Source: CAVTWD01 sp963738325 | Lineage (GTDB): Bacteria > Actinomycetota > Acidimicrobiia > Acidimicrobiales > Ilumatobacteraceae | DNA length: 64,000 nt | Reading direction: 5' to 3' | Assembly (NCBI GenBank): GCA_963738325.1 | Contig: CAVTWD010000025.1 | Span: 62,001 to 126,000 of the forward strand | Shown: piece after piece, positions 30,570 to 40,094 of the stretch | How positions within the stretch are numbered: position 1 is the first letter of the stretch | Layout: each line of letters opens with the position of its first letter | Program-made: the position numbers and the translations under genes | Notes under the pieces: model-generated | What the model was told of the DNA's origin: nothing | Seen by the model: only the letters and a program-made list of their open reading frames with translations | Database searches by the model: none

Positions 30570-31958
30570 TCAGGCGTTGGCCTCCTCGGCCAGGCCCGCC
30601 ACGCCGAGGGCCTTGCGCTTGGCTGCCTCGAGGTCGTAGTGGCGGCGCGTCACGATGCGTTGGGCGTACAGGCCGCCCCCCGCTTGGATGTTCGTGACGA
30701 AGCGCCAACCGCCGTAGGCGTCGGCCGTCAGGTCGCGGATGGCGTGGAACAGGCGCATCCGGTACTCGCCGTCGACACCGTCCATCGTGGTCATGTACTT
30801 CCGCACGAGTGCGCCAGTGTCGGGGTTGTCGAGATCGGCGATCGAGGGCGCGGTGAGGACCGAGCCGCCCGCGATGTCGTGCAGGTGGCGCACCATCAGG
30901 CTGTAGTTGGCGGCCCCGTGGCACTTGCCGGCGTTGGTGTACAGCTCGTCAGGGAACGCCGCGCCGTGGGCCCCGACCTTGCAGTTGGTGATGGCCGCCT
31001 CCAGCGACGCGCGGATGAGCGTCGCATGGATGATCATCTCCGCGATCTTCTCCTTGATGTGCCCGGCGCCGGCCAGACCATTCGCCTCGGCGATGAGCTC
31101 GGCGAGGCCGACGAGCACATCGGCTTCGTCGGCCATGGCCGACAAACCGCCCAGGCGCTCCCACAGTCCGAGCGAGTGGGCGAACACGGCCGCGTGACCG
31201 ACTTCGCCGTCGAGGAAGATCCGCTCGTGGGGCACGAAGACGTCCTCGAAGATCACGAAGCCTTCCGGATAGTGGTCGCTGCCCGAGACGGGGAAGCTGC
31301 GGAGATCGTCGTGACGAGGCGCGTAGGTGGTGTTGACGATCTTGACGCCCGGCGCGTTGACCGGCACCGAGCAGGCGATGGCATAGTCCTCCTCGCCGGG
31401 CTTCATGGCCTTCGTGGGGATGGTCATCAGCTCGTGGCTGAGCGAGGCGCCCGTGATGTGGAGCTTGGCCCCGCGGATGACGACGCCATCTCGCACGCGG
31501 TCCACCACTCGGACATAGGCGTCGGGATCGTCCTGGCGGCTCGGCGGGCGGCTGCGGTCGCCCTTGGCGTCGGTGATGCACTGCGTGATGCGGGTGTCAC
31601 GGCGCTGCATGTCGTCGACGAACCCTTGGATCCGTTCGATGTAACCGTCGGACAACCCACCGAGGTGCCCGGCCGCAGTCGTGAGGGTCATGATCGACGT
31701 GTAGGTGACGTGGGCCATCATCCCGGCGTGGTGCAGCAACGGGATGCGGTCGCGGAGCTCCTCGGCCGAACGGGGGATCGTCATGAGAGGGCTCACCGCG
31801 CCGGGCTCGGGCGAGTAGAGCCAGTCGTAGCCTTCGGCCACTCGCTCGACGCACTGGCCGAGGATCGGATGCTTGGGGAGGTCGTCGACGCGCTGGCCCT
31901 CGAAGTAGGTCGCTCGCCCGTCGTCGAGTGACTGCCGGTACTCCCCGCCGGTCATCAT
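30570..31958 (-). CDS. HpaB-like 4-hydroxyphenylacetate 3-monooxygenase family protein
   Basis: This 462-residue flavin-dependent family protein has TYFEGQRVDDLPKHPIL, the TDAKGDRSRPP flavin-site segment, GAKLHITGASLSHELMTIPTKAM, VIFEDVFVPHERIFL, and GHIKEKIAEMIIHATLIRASLEAAI. Family members are either FADH2-using aromatic hydroxylases or 4-hydroxybutyryl-CoA dehydratases. The cysteine and histidine ligands of the dehydratase iron-sulfur cluster are not visible here, so a hydroxylase is more likely. The frame is open further upstream, but the ATG at 31958 (after GAAGGAGG) fits the family start. No flavin reductase gene is adjacent. Confidence 0.78.
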   Translation of the reverse strand: MMTGGEYRQSLDDGRATYFEGQRVDDLPKHPILGQCVERVAEGYDWLYSPEPGAVSPLMTIPRSAEELRDRIPLLHHAGMMAHVTYTSIMTLTTAAGHLGGLSDGYIERIQGFVDDMQRRDTRITQCITDAKGDRSRPPSRQDDPDAYVRVVDRVRDGVVIRGAKLHITGASLSHELMTIPTKAMKPGEEDYAIACSVPVNAPGVKIVNTTYAPRHDDLRSFPVSGSDHYPEGFVIFEDVFVPHERIFLDGEVGHAAVFAHSLGLWERLGGLSAMADEADVLVGLAELIAEANGLAGAGHIKEKIAEMIIHATLIRASLEAAITNCKVGAHGAAFPDELYTNAGKCHGAANYSLMVRHLHDIAGGSVLTAPSIADLDNPDTGALVRKYMTTMDGVDGEYRMRLFHAIRDLTADAYGGWRFVTNIQAGGGLYAQRIVTRRHYDLEAAKRKALGVAGLAEEANA

Positions 31959-32061
31959 GCCGATCACCCCTCCTTCGGCAGCCAGCATGGCGCGCCCGGC
32001 CGGGACGGCGCCATCTGGCGATCCACGCTCGCGGTGGCGAGTCGGGTAGCCTATCGAACAC

Positions 32062-34101
32062 ATGTACCCCTCGCTCGATGACCTGGACGATGCGCAACGG
32101 GCGGCCGTCGAGCACGGCGACGGCCCCCTCCTGGTGCTCGCCGGTGCCGGCAGCGGGAAGACGCGTGCGCTGGCGGCGCGAGTCGCGCATCTCATCGGGC
32201 GCGGGGTCGCGCCCGAGCGCATCTGCCTGCTCACCTTCAGCCGGCGGGCGGCCGCGGAGATGTTGAGCCGCGTAGGCCCGGCGGGCGAACGGGTGTGGGG
32301 CGGGACCTTCCACGCCGTCGCCAACCGCTTCCTCCGCCGCCACGGCGGCATCGTCGGCATCGATCCCGCCTTCACGGTTCTCGACGCGGCCGACGCCGTC
32401 GACCTCATGGCCCTGGTCCGCACCGAGCTCGGTCTCACGGCAGAGCAGCGTCCCGGGGCGCGCCGGCTCCCGAGCGCGGACACCATCGCGGCCTTGGCGA
32501 GCCGCGTCGTGAACGCGGAGGAGCGCCTCGCCGACGTCGTCGCCCGCCAGGCGCCCTGGTGCCGAGAGCAGCTCGACGACATCCGCGAGGTCCTGACCGC
32601 CGCCACCCGGCGCAAGCGCGGACAACGCACCCTCGATCTCGACGACCTCCTGCTCTTCTGGCGAGCGCTGTCCGGCGCGCCCGAAGGCGCCCCGGTGGCG
32701 GCCGGGGCCTTCGATCACGTCCTCGTCGACGAGTACCAGGACACCAATGCCCTCCAGGCCGACATCCTCGACGCGCTCCGCCCGGGCGGGCAGGGCCTCA
32801 CCGTCGTGGGCGACGACGCGCAGGCCATCTACGGCTTCCGGGCCGCCACGCCCCGCAACATCCTCGACTTCGCCGATCGACATCCGGGCACGACGACGGT
32901 CACCCTCGCCGCCAACCATCGCTCGACGCCGCCCGTGGTCGCCGTCGCGAACGCCGTCATGGCGGCCGCCGCGCCAGGGCACGCCTCCGGGAAGGTGCTG
33001 CGGGCCGTCCGCTCCGGTCATCGGCGGCCGCTCTTGCGCACCTGCCACGACGAGGCGACACAGGCCCAGGCGGTGGTGGACGCGGTGCTCGTCCATCGCG
33101 ACGAGGGGGTGGGCCTGCGCCGCCAGGCCGTGCTGTTCCGCGCCGCCTGGCACGCCGATCTGCTGGAGCTGGAGCTGACCCGTCGCCACGTGCCCTTCGT
33201 GAAGTACGGCGGCCTCCGCTTCCTGGAGGCGGCCCACGTGAAGGACCTCCTCGCCCTGCTGCGCGTGCTCGAGAACCCCTGGGACGAGCTGGCGTGGGCG
33301 CGTTCGTTCCGCCTGCTCGACGGCGTCGGTCCGGCCACCGTGGCCCGGCTCTTCGCCGCCCTCGCCATCCGCGCTCCGTCCGATGCGGGCGCGGCCAGCC
33401 CGCTCGCGCAGCTCCTCGCCGCTGCGCCCGATGTGCCGGGGCCGGCGCGCCAGCCGCTGACCGAGCTGCGGGCCGCCCTCGGCGACGCGCAGATGGCCGG
33501 GTCGAGTCCTGCGCCTCAGGTGGAGCGGCTGCGCCGGTTCCTGGAACCGATCGTGCGCCGTCGCTACGACAGCGCCGACGCTCGCCTCGAGGATCTCCTG
33601 CAGCTGGAAGCGGCGGCCGCCAGCGCGCCGACGCGGGCCGCGTTCCTCGCCGACCTCACCCTCGATCCCCCTCAGGCCACGGCTGACCTCGCCGGGCCGC
33701 CGTCCGTCGACGAGGACTGGTTGACGCTCTCCACCGTCCACTCGGCCAAAGGCGGCGAATGGGATGTCGTGCACGTGATCCACGTGGCCGACGGATGCTT
33801 CCCGTCCGACATGGCGACCGGCTCGGTGGACGAGATCGAGGAGGAGCGCCGCCTCCTCTACGTCGCCTGCACGCGGGCCCGGAATGTGCTCGAGATCAGC
33901 TGGCCCCTGCGTTACCACCACAACCGGCGTCACCCGACCGACGCCCACGGGTGGGCCCAGCCCTCACGGTTCCTCACGCCTGATGTGCGCGCCCTTTTCG
34001 ACGCGTTCGAGGCCGGGCCTCCGGCGGCCGGTCAGGAGCCGCCCGCAGTGGGCGTGGCCGCGGCCGCGGTCGACGCGGTGCTCGAAGGCCTGTGGCGGTG
34101 A
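32062..34101 (+). CDS. UvrD/Rep-family superfamily 1 DNA helicase
   Basis: This is an intact 679-residue helicase. Motif I is VLAGAGSGKTRALA, motif II is DEYQDTNALQADIL, motif III is VVGDDAQAIYGFRAA, motif V is STVHSAKGGEWDVV and motif VI is LLYVACTRARNVLE. It is shorter at the C terminus than PcrA/UvrD and ends soon after motif VI, like short actinobacterial UvrD paralogues used in repair. It is divergent from the HpaB-like gene by about 100 bp. Confidence 0.9.
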   Translation: MYPSLDDLDDAQRAAVEHGDGPLLVLAGAGSGKTRALAARVAHLIGRGVAPERICLLTFSRRAAAEMLSRVGPAGERVWGGTFHAVANRFLRRHGGIVGIDPAFTVLDAADAVDLMALVRTELGLTAEQRPGARRLPSADTIAALASRVVNAEERLADVVARQAPWCREQLDDIREVLTAATRRKRGQRTLDLDDLLLFWRALSGAPEGAPVAAGAFDHVLVDEYQDTNALQADILDALRPGGQGLTVVGDDAQAIYGFRAATPRNILDFADRHPGTTTVTLAANHRSTPPVVAVANAVMAAAAPGHASGKVLRAVRSGHRRPLLRTCHDEATQAQAVVDAVLVHRDEGVGLRRQAVLFRAAWHADLLELELTRRHVPFVKYGGLRFLEAAHVKDLLALLRVLENPWDELAWARSFRLLDGVGPATVARLFAALAIRAPSDAGAASPLAQLLAAAPDVPGPARQPLTELRAALGDAQMAGSSPAPQVERLRRFLEPIVRRRYDSADARLEDLLQLEAAAASAPTRAAFLADLTLDPPQATADLAGPPSVDEDWLTLSTVHSAKGGEWDVVHVIHVADGCFPSDMATGSVDEIEEERRLLYVACTRARNVLEISWPLRYHHNRRHPTDAHGWAQPSRFLTPDVRALFDAFEAGPPAAGQEPPAVGVAAAAVDAVLEGLWR

Positions 34102-34162
34102 TCGCCCTCACTCAGCCGGGGACGCGCTCAGCCGGGGGGGTCCGGCTCAGCCGGGGACGGGT

Positions 34163-36488
34163 TCATCCGGGGACGGGCTCCTTCTCGGCTTCGAGCTCGA
34201 GCTCCTCGTCGCTGATGTGGCCCTCGACGTCGATGCGGGGCAAGATCCGGTCGAGCCAACGCGGCAGCCACCAGTTCTTGTCGCCCAGCAGCTCCATCGT
34301 GGCCGGCACGAGCAGCATTCGCACGACGGTGGCGTCGAGGAACACGGCACTGGCCAGGCCCACGCCGAACAGCTTGATCACGCGTTCGTTGTCGAGCAGG
34401 AAGCTGCCGAAGACGAAGACCATGATGGCGGCCGCGGCAGTGATCACCCGGGCGGTGGCCGCCAATCCGTCGGCCACCGACTCCCGGCTGTTGCCGGTGC
34501 GGTCGTACTCCTCCTTGATGCGCGACAGGAGGAAGACCTCGTAGTCCATCGACAGCCCGAAGACGATGGCGAACATCATCATGGGCACGAACGGCTCGAT
34601 GGGCGCCGTCTCGATGCCGATCAGCCCCTTCCCCCAGCCCCACTGGAAGACGAGGGTGGCGAGCCCGTAGGCCGCGCCGATCGAGAGGAGGTTCATCACC
34701 ACGGCCTTGAGCGGCACGAGGAGCGACCGGAACACGGTCATCAGCAGCAGGAACGACAGCCCGAGCACCACCGCGAAGAACCAGGGCAGCCGAGAGGCGA
34801 GGTAGTCGGAGAAGTCGATGTTGGCGGCCACGCTGCCGGTGACGTCGACGTGCACGCCGCTTCCCTGCGTAGCAGTGGGCAGCACGTCGCTGCGGAGATG
34901 GTGCACGAGCTTGGTGGTGTCGGCCGCCTGTGGGGACGTCGTGGGGATCACCCGCCACAGCACGGCGGTGGGGTTCGCCTTGTCGTCGAGGACGCCAGGG
35001 CTGGCCTGGGCGATCCCCGGTGTGGCTTTCACCGCGTTGGTGACCTGCTGGACGACCGCTTGGTCAGCGGAGCCGCCGGGGAGCTTCCCCACGAGCACGA
35101 GAGGCCCGTTGAAGCCGGGACCGAAGCCCTGGCCCAGCAGGTCGTAGGCCTTGCGGGTGTCGGTCTTGGCCGGGTAGTTGCCCTCGTCGGAGAACCCGAG
35201 GTGCAGGCCGAGCACCGGCAGGGCCAAGGCGACGAGGATTGTCACGCCAGCGGCGACCGCCCACCAGGGCCGGTGCTGGATCACACGGCTCCATCGGTAT
35301 GCCAACGTCTCGCGCATGGGCTTCGGTAGACGCCTTGGCACCTCGCGCCGCAGTGGTGCGACGGCGAAGCTGGCGACGAGGACGATCGCGGCCAGCGGCA
35401 GTCCGACGAGGAGCGGGTCGACCTTCAGGCCGGCGCCGAACAACGCGATGGCGACGAGGCCGGCGGCGATCAGCCCCCGCCACCGTGTGCGCTCGATGCG
35501 ACCGCCCACCAACCCGAGCAGAGCCGGCAGCAGCGTGATCGAGGCGACGAGCGTGACGGCCACGGTGACCGCCGCGCCCACAGCGAGCCCGGTGACGAAC
35601 CCGACGCCCATCACCACCATGCCGAGCAGTGAGATCACCACGGCCGTGCCGGCGAAGGTGACGGCCCGCCCCGCCGTGTCGAGTGCCGTGGCGATCGCCG
35701 AGTCGGTCGGGTAGCCCTTGTGGCGCTGCTCGCGGTAGCGGGTGACGATGAACAGCGAGTAGTCGATGCCGACGCCGAGGCCGATCATGATGCCGACGGT
35801 CGTCGTGAAGTCGGGCATGGTGATGACGTGGCTCAGGAACCCGACGATCACCGTGCCGAGGCCGATGCCAGCTAGCGCCACGCCGACGGGAAGCCCCATG
35901 GCCATGACGGAGCCGAAGGCGAGGATGAGGATGACGATGGCGAAGGCCAGCCCGAGCAGCTCGGAGCTCGGCGGTTGGAAGTCACCGAAGATCCGCCCTC
36001 CGAGGTAGACCTGAAGCCCGGCCTGCTGAGGCTTGAGGTCCTTGATCTGCTTGCCGATGTGGGTGGCGTCGGTGAGCTTGATGCTGCGGGGCACCTCGAC
36101 GGTGGCGAACGCGACCTTGCCGGCGTCCGCGCCGTGCTCGGGAGATCTGCTGCGCACCCGCTTGGGAGTACGGGCTGGTCAGCCTGACGTCGGGGATCTG
36201 CGCCACCTTGTCGAAAATCGCCGTCATGGCCTGCTTCACCGCGGGGTCGTTCACCCCCGACTCGGCTCGGAACACGATCGAACCCTGCTGGCCGCCGCCC
36301 TGTCCGCCGAAGGCCTGGTTGATCACGTCGAAGCCACGCTTCGACTCGGTGTCGGGCAATGTGAACTGCGATCGGTAGGCCGTTCCCATCCCGGCGGACA
36401 ACGCGCCGCCGATGACGAGCACGACGAGCCAACCGACGACGACGGCGATACGGTGGTGGTAGCACCACCGTCCCAGGCGAGCGAACAT
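34163..36488 (-). CDS. MMPL-family membrane exporter, one frameshift
   Basis: This RND-like MMPL protein of about 775 residues has N-terminal MFARLGRWCYHHRIAVVVGWLVVLV, a large first external loop, and two blocks of five to six membrane helices. These include GVGIDYSLFIVTRYREQ in the first block and FGLSMDYEVFLLSRIKEEY in the second, the two GxxxDY proton-relay motifs. One frame change near 36150 separates TSPYSQAGAQQIS from PEHGADAGKVAFATVEV. It is divergent from a TetR regulator, with an inverted-repeat operator about 53 bp upstream of the start. It likely exports lipids or drugs. Confidence 0.88.
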
Positions 36489-36540
36489 GGCGGATCTCCG
36501 GGGGTGGATGTTCGGGGGCATGCGCAGTCCAGCGCAACAT

Positions 36541-36558
36541 CGCTACGAATCGGTAGCG
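36541..36558. promoter_or_regulatory. TetR-type operator 1
   Basis: CGCTAC-N6-GTAGCG is a perfect 6-bp inverted repeat in the divergent promoter region, on the transporter side. It has the same half-site as operator 2. Confidence 0.75.
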
Positions 36559-36615
36559 TAAACCCGCGCCAAGGATTTGTCGAGGCCCCTGAGGGTGAAC
36601 AATGGCACGGTTTTC

Positions 36616-36633
36616 CGCTACGCTTCCGTAGTG
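36616..36633. promoter_or_regulatory. TetR-type operator 2
   Basis: CGCTAC-N6-GTAGTG has one mismatch from the inverted repeat of operator 1. It ends immediately before the regulator ATG, so occupancy would block expression of the regulator itself. Confidence 0.75.
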
Positions 36634-37236
36634 ATGGGGCGCACTCGGAGCCTCGTGGCCCATGAGCGGGCCCTGGCCGCGGCCGCCGACCTGGTCGGGG
36701 AGCGCGGCGTCGAAGCTCTCACCGTCGATGAAGTCGCCATCCGCTCGGGCGTCGCGAAGACCACGATCTACCGGCACTGGCCCACCCGCCAAGGCCTCGC
36801 CCTCGACGCGCTGCGCACCTTGGCGGGCGCGGTGCCGACCCCCAACACCGGCGATCTCCGTCGCGACCTCCGCCTCTGCCTCGCGGAGTTGGTCGAGAAG
36901 GCGTCCGACCAAGGCCTGCGTCGCAAGATGATCGCGGTCCTCCAGGCGGCCGACCAGAACACCGAGTTCGCACGGATCCACCGCGCGCTCATCGAAGAGC
37001 GCATGCGGCCGGTGCGCACGGTGCTGCAACTGGCCCAGGCCCGTGGTGAGGTGCCCTCCGACCTCGATCTCGACATCGCCATCGACCTGCTCCACGGGCC
37101 CGTCATCATGCGATTGCTCATGAGGAGGGGCCAGGTCGACGCGGCCATGGTCGACACGGTGATCGATGTGGTCGCCGCGGGGCTCCACGCCAGAGCGAGC
37201 CCACCGCTCGAGAGCGACCCGCCGCCGGTGTTTTGA
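36634..37236 (+). CDS. TetR-family regulator of the MMPL exporter
   Basis: This 200-residue protein has the TetR helix-turn-helix (AAADLVGERGVEALTVDEVAIRSGVAKTTIYRHWPTRQGL, split over helices 1-4) and a TetR_C-type ligand domain. The ATG at 36634 is used; a GTG three bases upstream is possible. It is divergent from the exporter gene, and two matching inverted repeats lie between, which is the classical layout for a local repressor relieved by an exported compound. Confidence 0.88.
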   Translation: MGRTRSLVAHERALAAAADLVGERGVEALTVDEVAIRSGVAKTTIYRHWPTRQGLALDALRTLAGAVPTPNTGDLRRDLRLCLAELVEKASDQGLRRKMIAVLQAADQNTEFARIHRALIEERMRPVRTVLQLAQARGEVPSDLDLDIAIDLLHGPVIMRLLMRRGQVDAAMVDTVIDVVAAGLHARASPPLESDPPPVF

Positions 37237-37293
37237 GGCGGGCGTGGTCGCCCAGCCTGCCTAGGCTCGGCGCACGTCGAGGGAGGAAGGCTG

Positions 37294-38526
37294 ATGGATC
37301 TGAAGGTGGAGGTCGACCCGTCGGAGGTCGGCTTCGACGCGCGCCGGCTGGATCGGGTCGGCGGCTTCCTGCGCCGCTACGTCGACGAGGGTTACCTCGC
37401 TGGTTGGACGATGGTCGTCGCCCGCGGCGGCCGTGTGGCTTGTGTCGAGCGTTACGGCCTTCGGGACATCGAGGCCGGGTTGCCGATCGAGCCGGACACC
37501 ATCTTCCGCGTCTACTCGATGACGAAGCCGATCACCGCCGTCGCCGCGCTGATGCTCTGGGAGGAAGGCGCCTTTCAGCTGAAGGATCCCGTGAGCACGT
37601 ACCTCCCCGCCGTCGGCGACATGCGGGTGTGGCGCAGCGGCTCGGTGACCGCCCCCGTCACCGACCCGATGACCGAGCCCATGGCCATGTGGCACCTGTT
37701 CTCGCACACCGCGGGCTTCACCTACGGCTTCATGTGGGCCCATCCCGTCGACGAGCTGTACCGGCGCGCCGGCTTCGAGTGGGGCACGCCCGCCGACGTC
37801 GACCTCGCCGGGGTGTGCGATCGGCTGGCCGAATTGCCGCTGCTGTTCCAACCCGGGCGGGAGTGGAACTACAGCATGGGGCTCGACGTGCTGGGCCGTG
37901 TCATCGAGGTCATCTCCGGCCGCTCGCTCGACGAGTTCCTCCGCGAGCGCCTCTTCGAACCTCTCGGGATGGCTGACACCGGTTTCTGGGTGCCGGAGGA
38001 CGAGCAACACCGCCTGGCCGCGCTGTACTACCCGGCGCCGCCGACGAAGAAGGCGAAGCTGTTCGAAGGGATGGGGGCCGCAGCGCGGTCGCGTCCGGCT
38101 GCCTTTCTCGGTGGCGGCGGGCTGGTCTCGACCGCGGCCGACTACCACCGCTTCGCCCAGTTCCTCCTGCGCGGTGGCGAGCTCGATGGGGCCCGGCTGC
38201 TCGCACCGGGCACCGTCGAGATGATGGCCTCCAATCACCTCCCCGGTGGGGTCGACCTCACCGAGTACGGCCGCCCACTGTTCACCGAGACGGCCTTCGA
38301 CGGGGTCGGCTTCGGTCTCGGGGTGTCGGTCACCATCGATCCCGTGAAGGCGAAGGTGCCGGGCTCGGTCGGCGACTTCGGATGGGGAGGGGCGGCCAGC
38401 ACCTTCTTCTGGGCCGATCCGGTCGAGGACCTCACGGTGCTGTTCCTCACGCAGCTGCTGCCGTCCAGCACCCATCCGTTGCGCCCGCAGCTCCGCCAGC
38501 TCGTGCACCAAGCGATCATCGACTAG
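37294..38526 (+). CDS. Serine hydrolase of the beta-lactamase class C / esterase EstB type
   Basis: This is a 410-residue protein with the SxxK motif in YSMTKPITA, the YxN-like tyrosine in WNYSMGLDVLGRVIE, and WGGAASTFFWADP where a HxG/WGG third motif sits in esterases of this group. FSHTAGFTYGF is the typical LLxHTSG segment. There is no signal peptide, so it is probably a cytosolic esterase or peptidase rather than a resistance enzyme. It starts 57 bp after the TetR gene on the same strand and may be cotranscribed. Confidence 0.85.
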   Translation: MDLKVEVDPSEVGFDARRLDRVGGFLRRYVDEGYLAGWTMVVARGGRVACVERYGLRDIEAGLPIEPDTIFRVYSMTKPITAVAALMLWEEGAFQLKDPVSTYLPAVGDMRVWRSGSVTAPVTDPMTEPMAMWHLFSHTAGFTYGFMWAHPVDELYRRAGFEWGTPADVDLAGVCDRLAELPLLFQPGREWNYSMGLDVLGRVIEVISGRSLDEFLRERLFEPLGMADTGFWVPEDEQHRLAALYYPAPPTKKAKLFEGMGAAARSRPAAFLGGGGLVSTAADYHRFAQFLLRGGELDGARLLAPGTVEMMASNHLPGGVDLTEYGRPLFTETAFDGVGFGLGVSVTIDPVKAKVPGSVGDFGWGGAASTFFWADPVEDLTVLFLTQLLPSSTHPLRPQLRQLVHQAIID

Positions 38527-38579
38527 GAGGCCCGCGGCGCCGATTCCACGAATGGCGCCGGTCGTGACACGCTTTCACC

Positions 38580-40007
38580 ATGGAGCTGTTCGGTTCGGCG
38601 TTGGTGCTGATCGCCGACGTCACCGCATGGCCGGCGGTGCTCAGGCGGCTCCGGCGTCACGGCCTGTACCCCGAAGCCGTGCCCGCCAGTGGCGACGAGG
38701 GCCACAAGATGGCGTGGGCGCGCGCCGCGGTGCGAGCCGAACCGACGTTGATCGTCTCCGAACGAGCGGTCTTCGTGCCCGGCTGGCGGGACAGCCTGGC
38801 CGTCGCCGCGGCCGCTATCGACGACCAGCCTTGGCACGTCGTGCATCTCGACGGCAAGGAGGCCGGCGCGGGCTACGTGCTCACGGCGGAGGGCGCGGGC
38901 GCCCTCCTGGCGCTCGCGGCCAACATCCCGGACACACCGGCGAGCCAGCTCCTTGGCGACGCCGACGTGCTGGCGGCCCTTGCGGTCAAGCCTCCGGTCG
39001 TCGTCGCGGTTCCCGATGTGGGAGCCCGTGTCGTGCACGACCTCGACCATCTCTCGGGCGTGCCGTACGACGACGTGGTTCTGCTCGTCCCCGAACACGC
39101 GGCCGTGCTCGGCGATCCCTTCGAGCTGGCGGCGGCGCTGTCCCTCTCCGGGAAGGACCTGCTGGGCCCGTCGTGGACCGGGGCGACGGCGAACGCCCGT
39201 GTGGGCACGGCCGGGGGGCTACGCGCCACCGACTTCGATCCCAAGCGGCCGGTGGCGAGCGACGAAGGTGCCGTGTTCGCGAGGGTAGAGGCCGATCGCG
39301 CCCCTCGGTTGATCCCGGTGCACGGACGTCTGGTCGACGTGGCCACCGGCGACTTGCCCCTCGTGCTCCTGGGCGAGCCCGACGACGTGGCCGCGGTCGC
39401 CGCCCGCCAGCGAGACCTCGGCGACCGGGACCTGGCCCGCATCCTCCGCTACGACGAGGCCATCGATCCTGACCCTTCGGGTGAGGTGGTGGGCCCCGAG
39501 CTCGTGAGCCTCCCCTTCTGGACGCCCGAGTTCTGCGCCACCATCGTCCGCGCCACCGAAGCACTCGGGGCATGGCAGAGCGACGAGGTCGACCCCGTTC
39601 CGGGGCGGGAGGTTTCGCTCGCCCTCATCAGCCCCCGCTTGTTCGCCCATGTCGAGGATCATGTGGCGTCGATCGTGGTGCCCCGCCTCCGCTACCACTG
39701 GCCCACCCTCGACTTCCACGGCCTGCGGGACGTCTTCGTCATCAAGTACACCGCCGGTGACGTGGAAGGGCTCCGGCTGCACCACGACGTGGCGCAGGTG
39801 AGCGCCTCGGTCAAGCTGAACGCCGGCTACCGGGGTGGCGAGCTCGTGTTCCCCCGGCAGGGCTACGGCAACGGGGCGTTGCCGGTGGGCCGGCTCCTGG
39901 CCTGGCCGTCCCTGGTCACCCATCCTCACCAGGTCGAACCCGTCACGGCCGGGGTCAAGTTCGGGCTCACGGCGTGGTTCGAAGCGCCAGGTACGAAGAC
40001 CGACTGA
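38580..40007 (+). CDS. 2OG-Fe(II) oxygenase fused to a glycosyltransferase-like domain (PLOD-like layout)
   Basis: This is a 475-residue protein. The C-terminal third (about 315-470) is a prolyl/lysyl-hydroxylase type oxygenase: iron ligands H401 and D403 (HHD), second histidine H450 in THPHQVEPV, and lysine 460 ten residues later at the 2-oxoglutarate site. KYTAGDVEGLRLHHD and YRGGELVFPRQG are typical. The N-terminal 260 residues resemble the GT25-like accessory region of animal lysyl hydroxylases (a VSERAVFVPGW segment then GYVLTAEGAGALL), although this match is only by eye. It probably hydroxylates a protein side chain. Neighbours give no substrate hint. Confidence 0.65.
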   Translation: MELFGSALVLIADVTAWPAVLRRLRRHGLYPEAVPASGDEGHKMAWARAAVRAEPTLIVSERAVFVPGWRDSLAVAAAAIDDQPWHVVHLDGKEAGAGYVLTAEGAGALLALAANIPDTPASQLLGDADVLAALAVKPPVVVAVPDVGARVVHDLDHLSGVPYDDVVLLVPEHAAVLGDPFELAAALSLSGKDLLGPSWTGATANARVGTAGGLRATDFDPKRPVASDEGAVFARVEADRAPRLIPVHGRLVDVATGDLPLVLLGEPDDVAAVAARQRDLGDRDLARILRYDEAIDPDPSGEVVGPELVSLPFWTPEFCATIVRATEALGAWQSDEVDPVPGREVSLALISPRLFAHVEDHVASIVVPRLRYHWPTLDFHGLRDVFVIKYTAGDVEGLRLHHDVAQVSASVKLNAGYRGGELVFPRQGYGNGALPVGRLLAWPSLVTHPHQVEPVTAGVKFGLTAWFEAPGTKTD

Positions 40008-40094
40008 CAACGTCTCGTAACAGGGGTGCACGCTTCCTGGCCTGGTCCGTCGGTACGATGCCCTGGGCGGTCGACTCCGGGGGCCATTGGAGCG

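Noticed and set aside
29634..31931. A 765-codon open frame on the plus strand
   Set aside because: It lies opposite the lipoprotein and HpaB-like genes and shows repetitive Val/Gly/Asp-rich content typical of antisense frames.
31959..32630. N-terminal extension of the HpaB-like gene by more than 200 codons
   Set aside because: The extension lies opposite the start of the helicase gene, is Arg/Ser-rich without family match, and a good RBS precedes the ATG at 31958.
31597..33948. A 783-codon open frame on the minus strand
   Set aside because: It is the shadow of the UvrD-like helicase gene and runs into the shifted frame of the HpaB-like gene; no motif of its own.
38580..40007. Lysine instead of arginine at the 2-oxoglutarate site as an anomaly
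   Set aside because: Prolyl-hydroxylase-type enzymes normally use lysine ten residues after the distal histidine, so this is ordinary for that branch.
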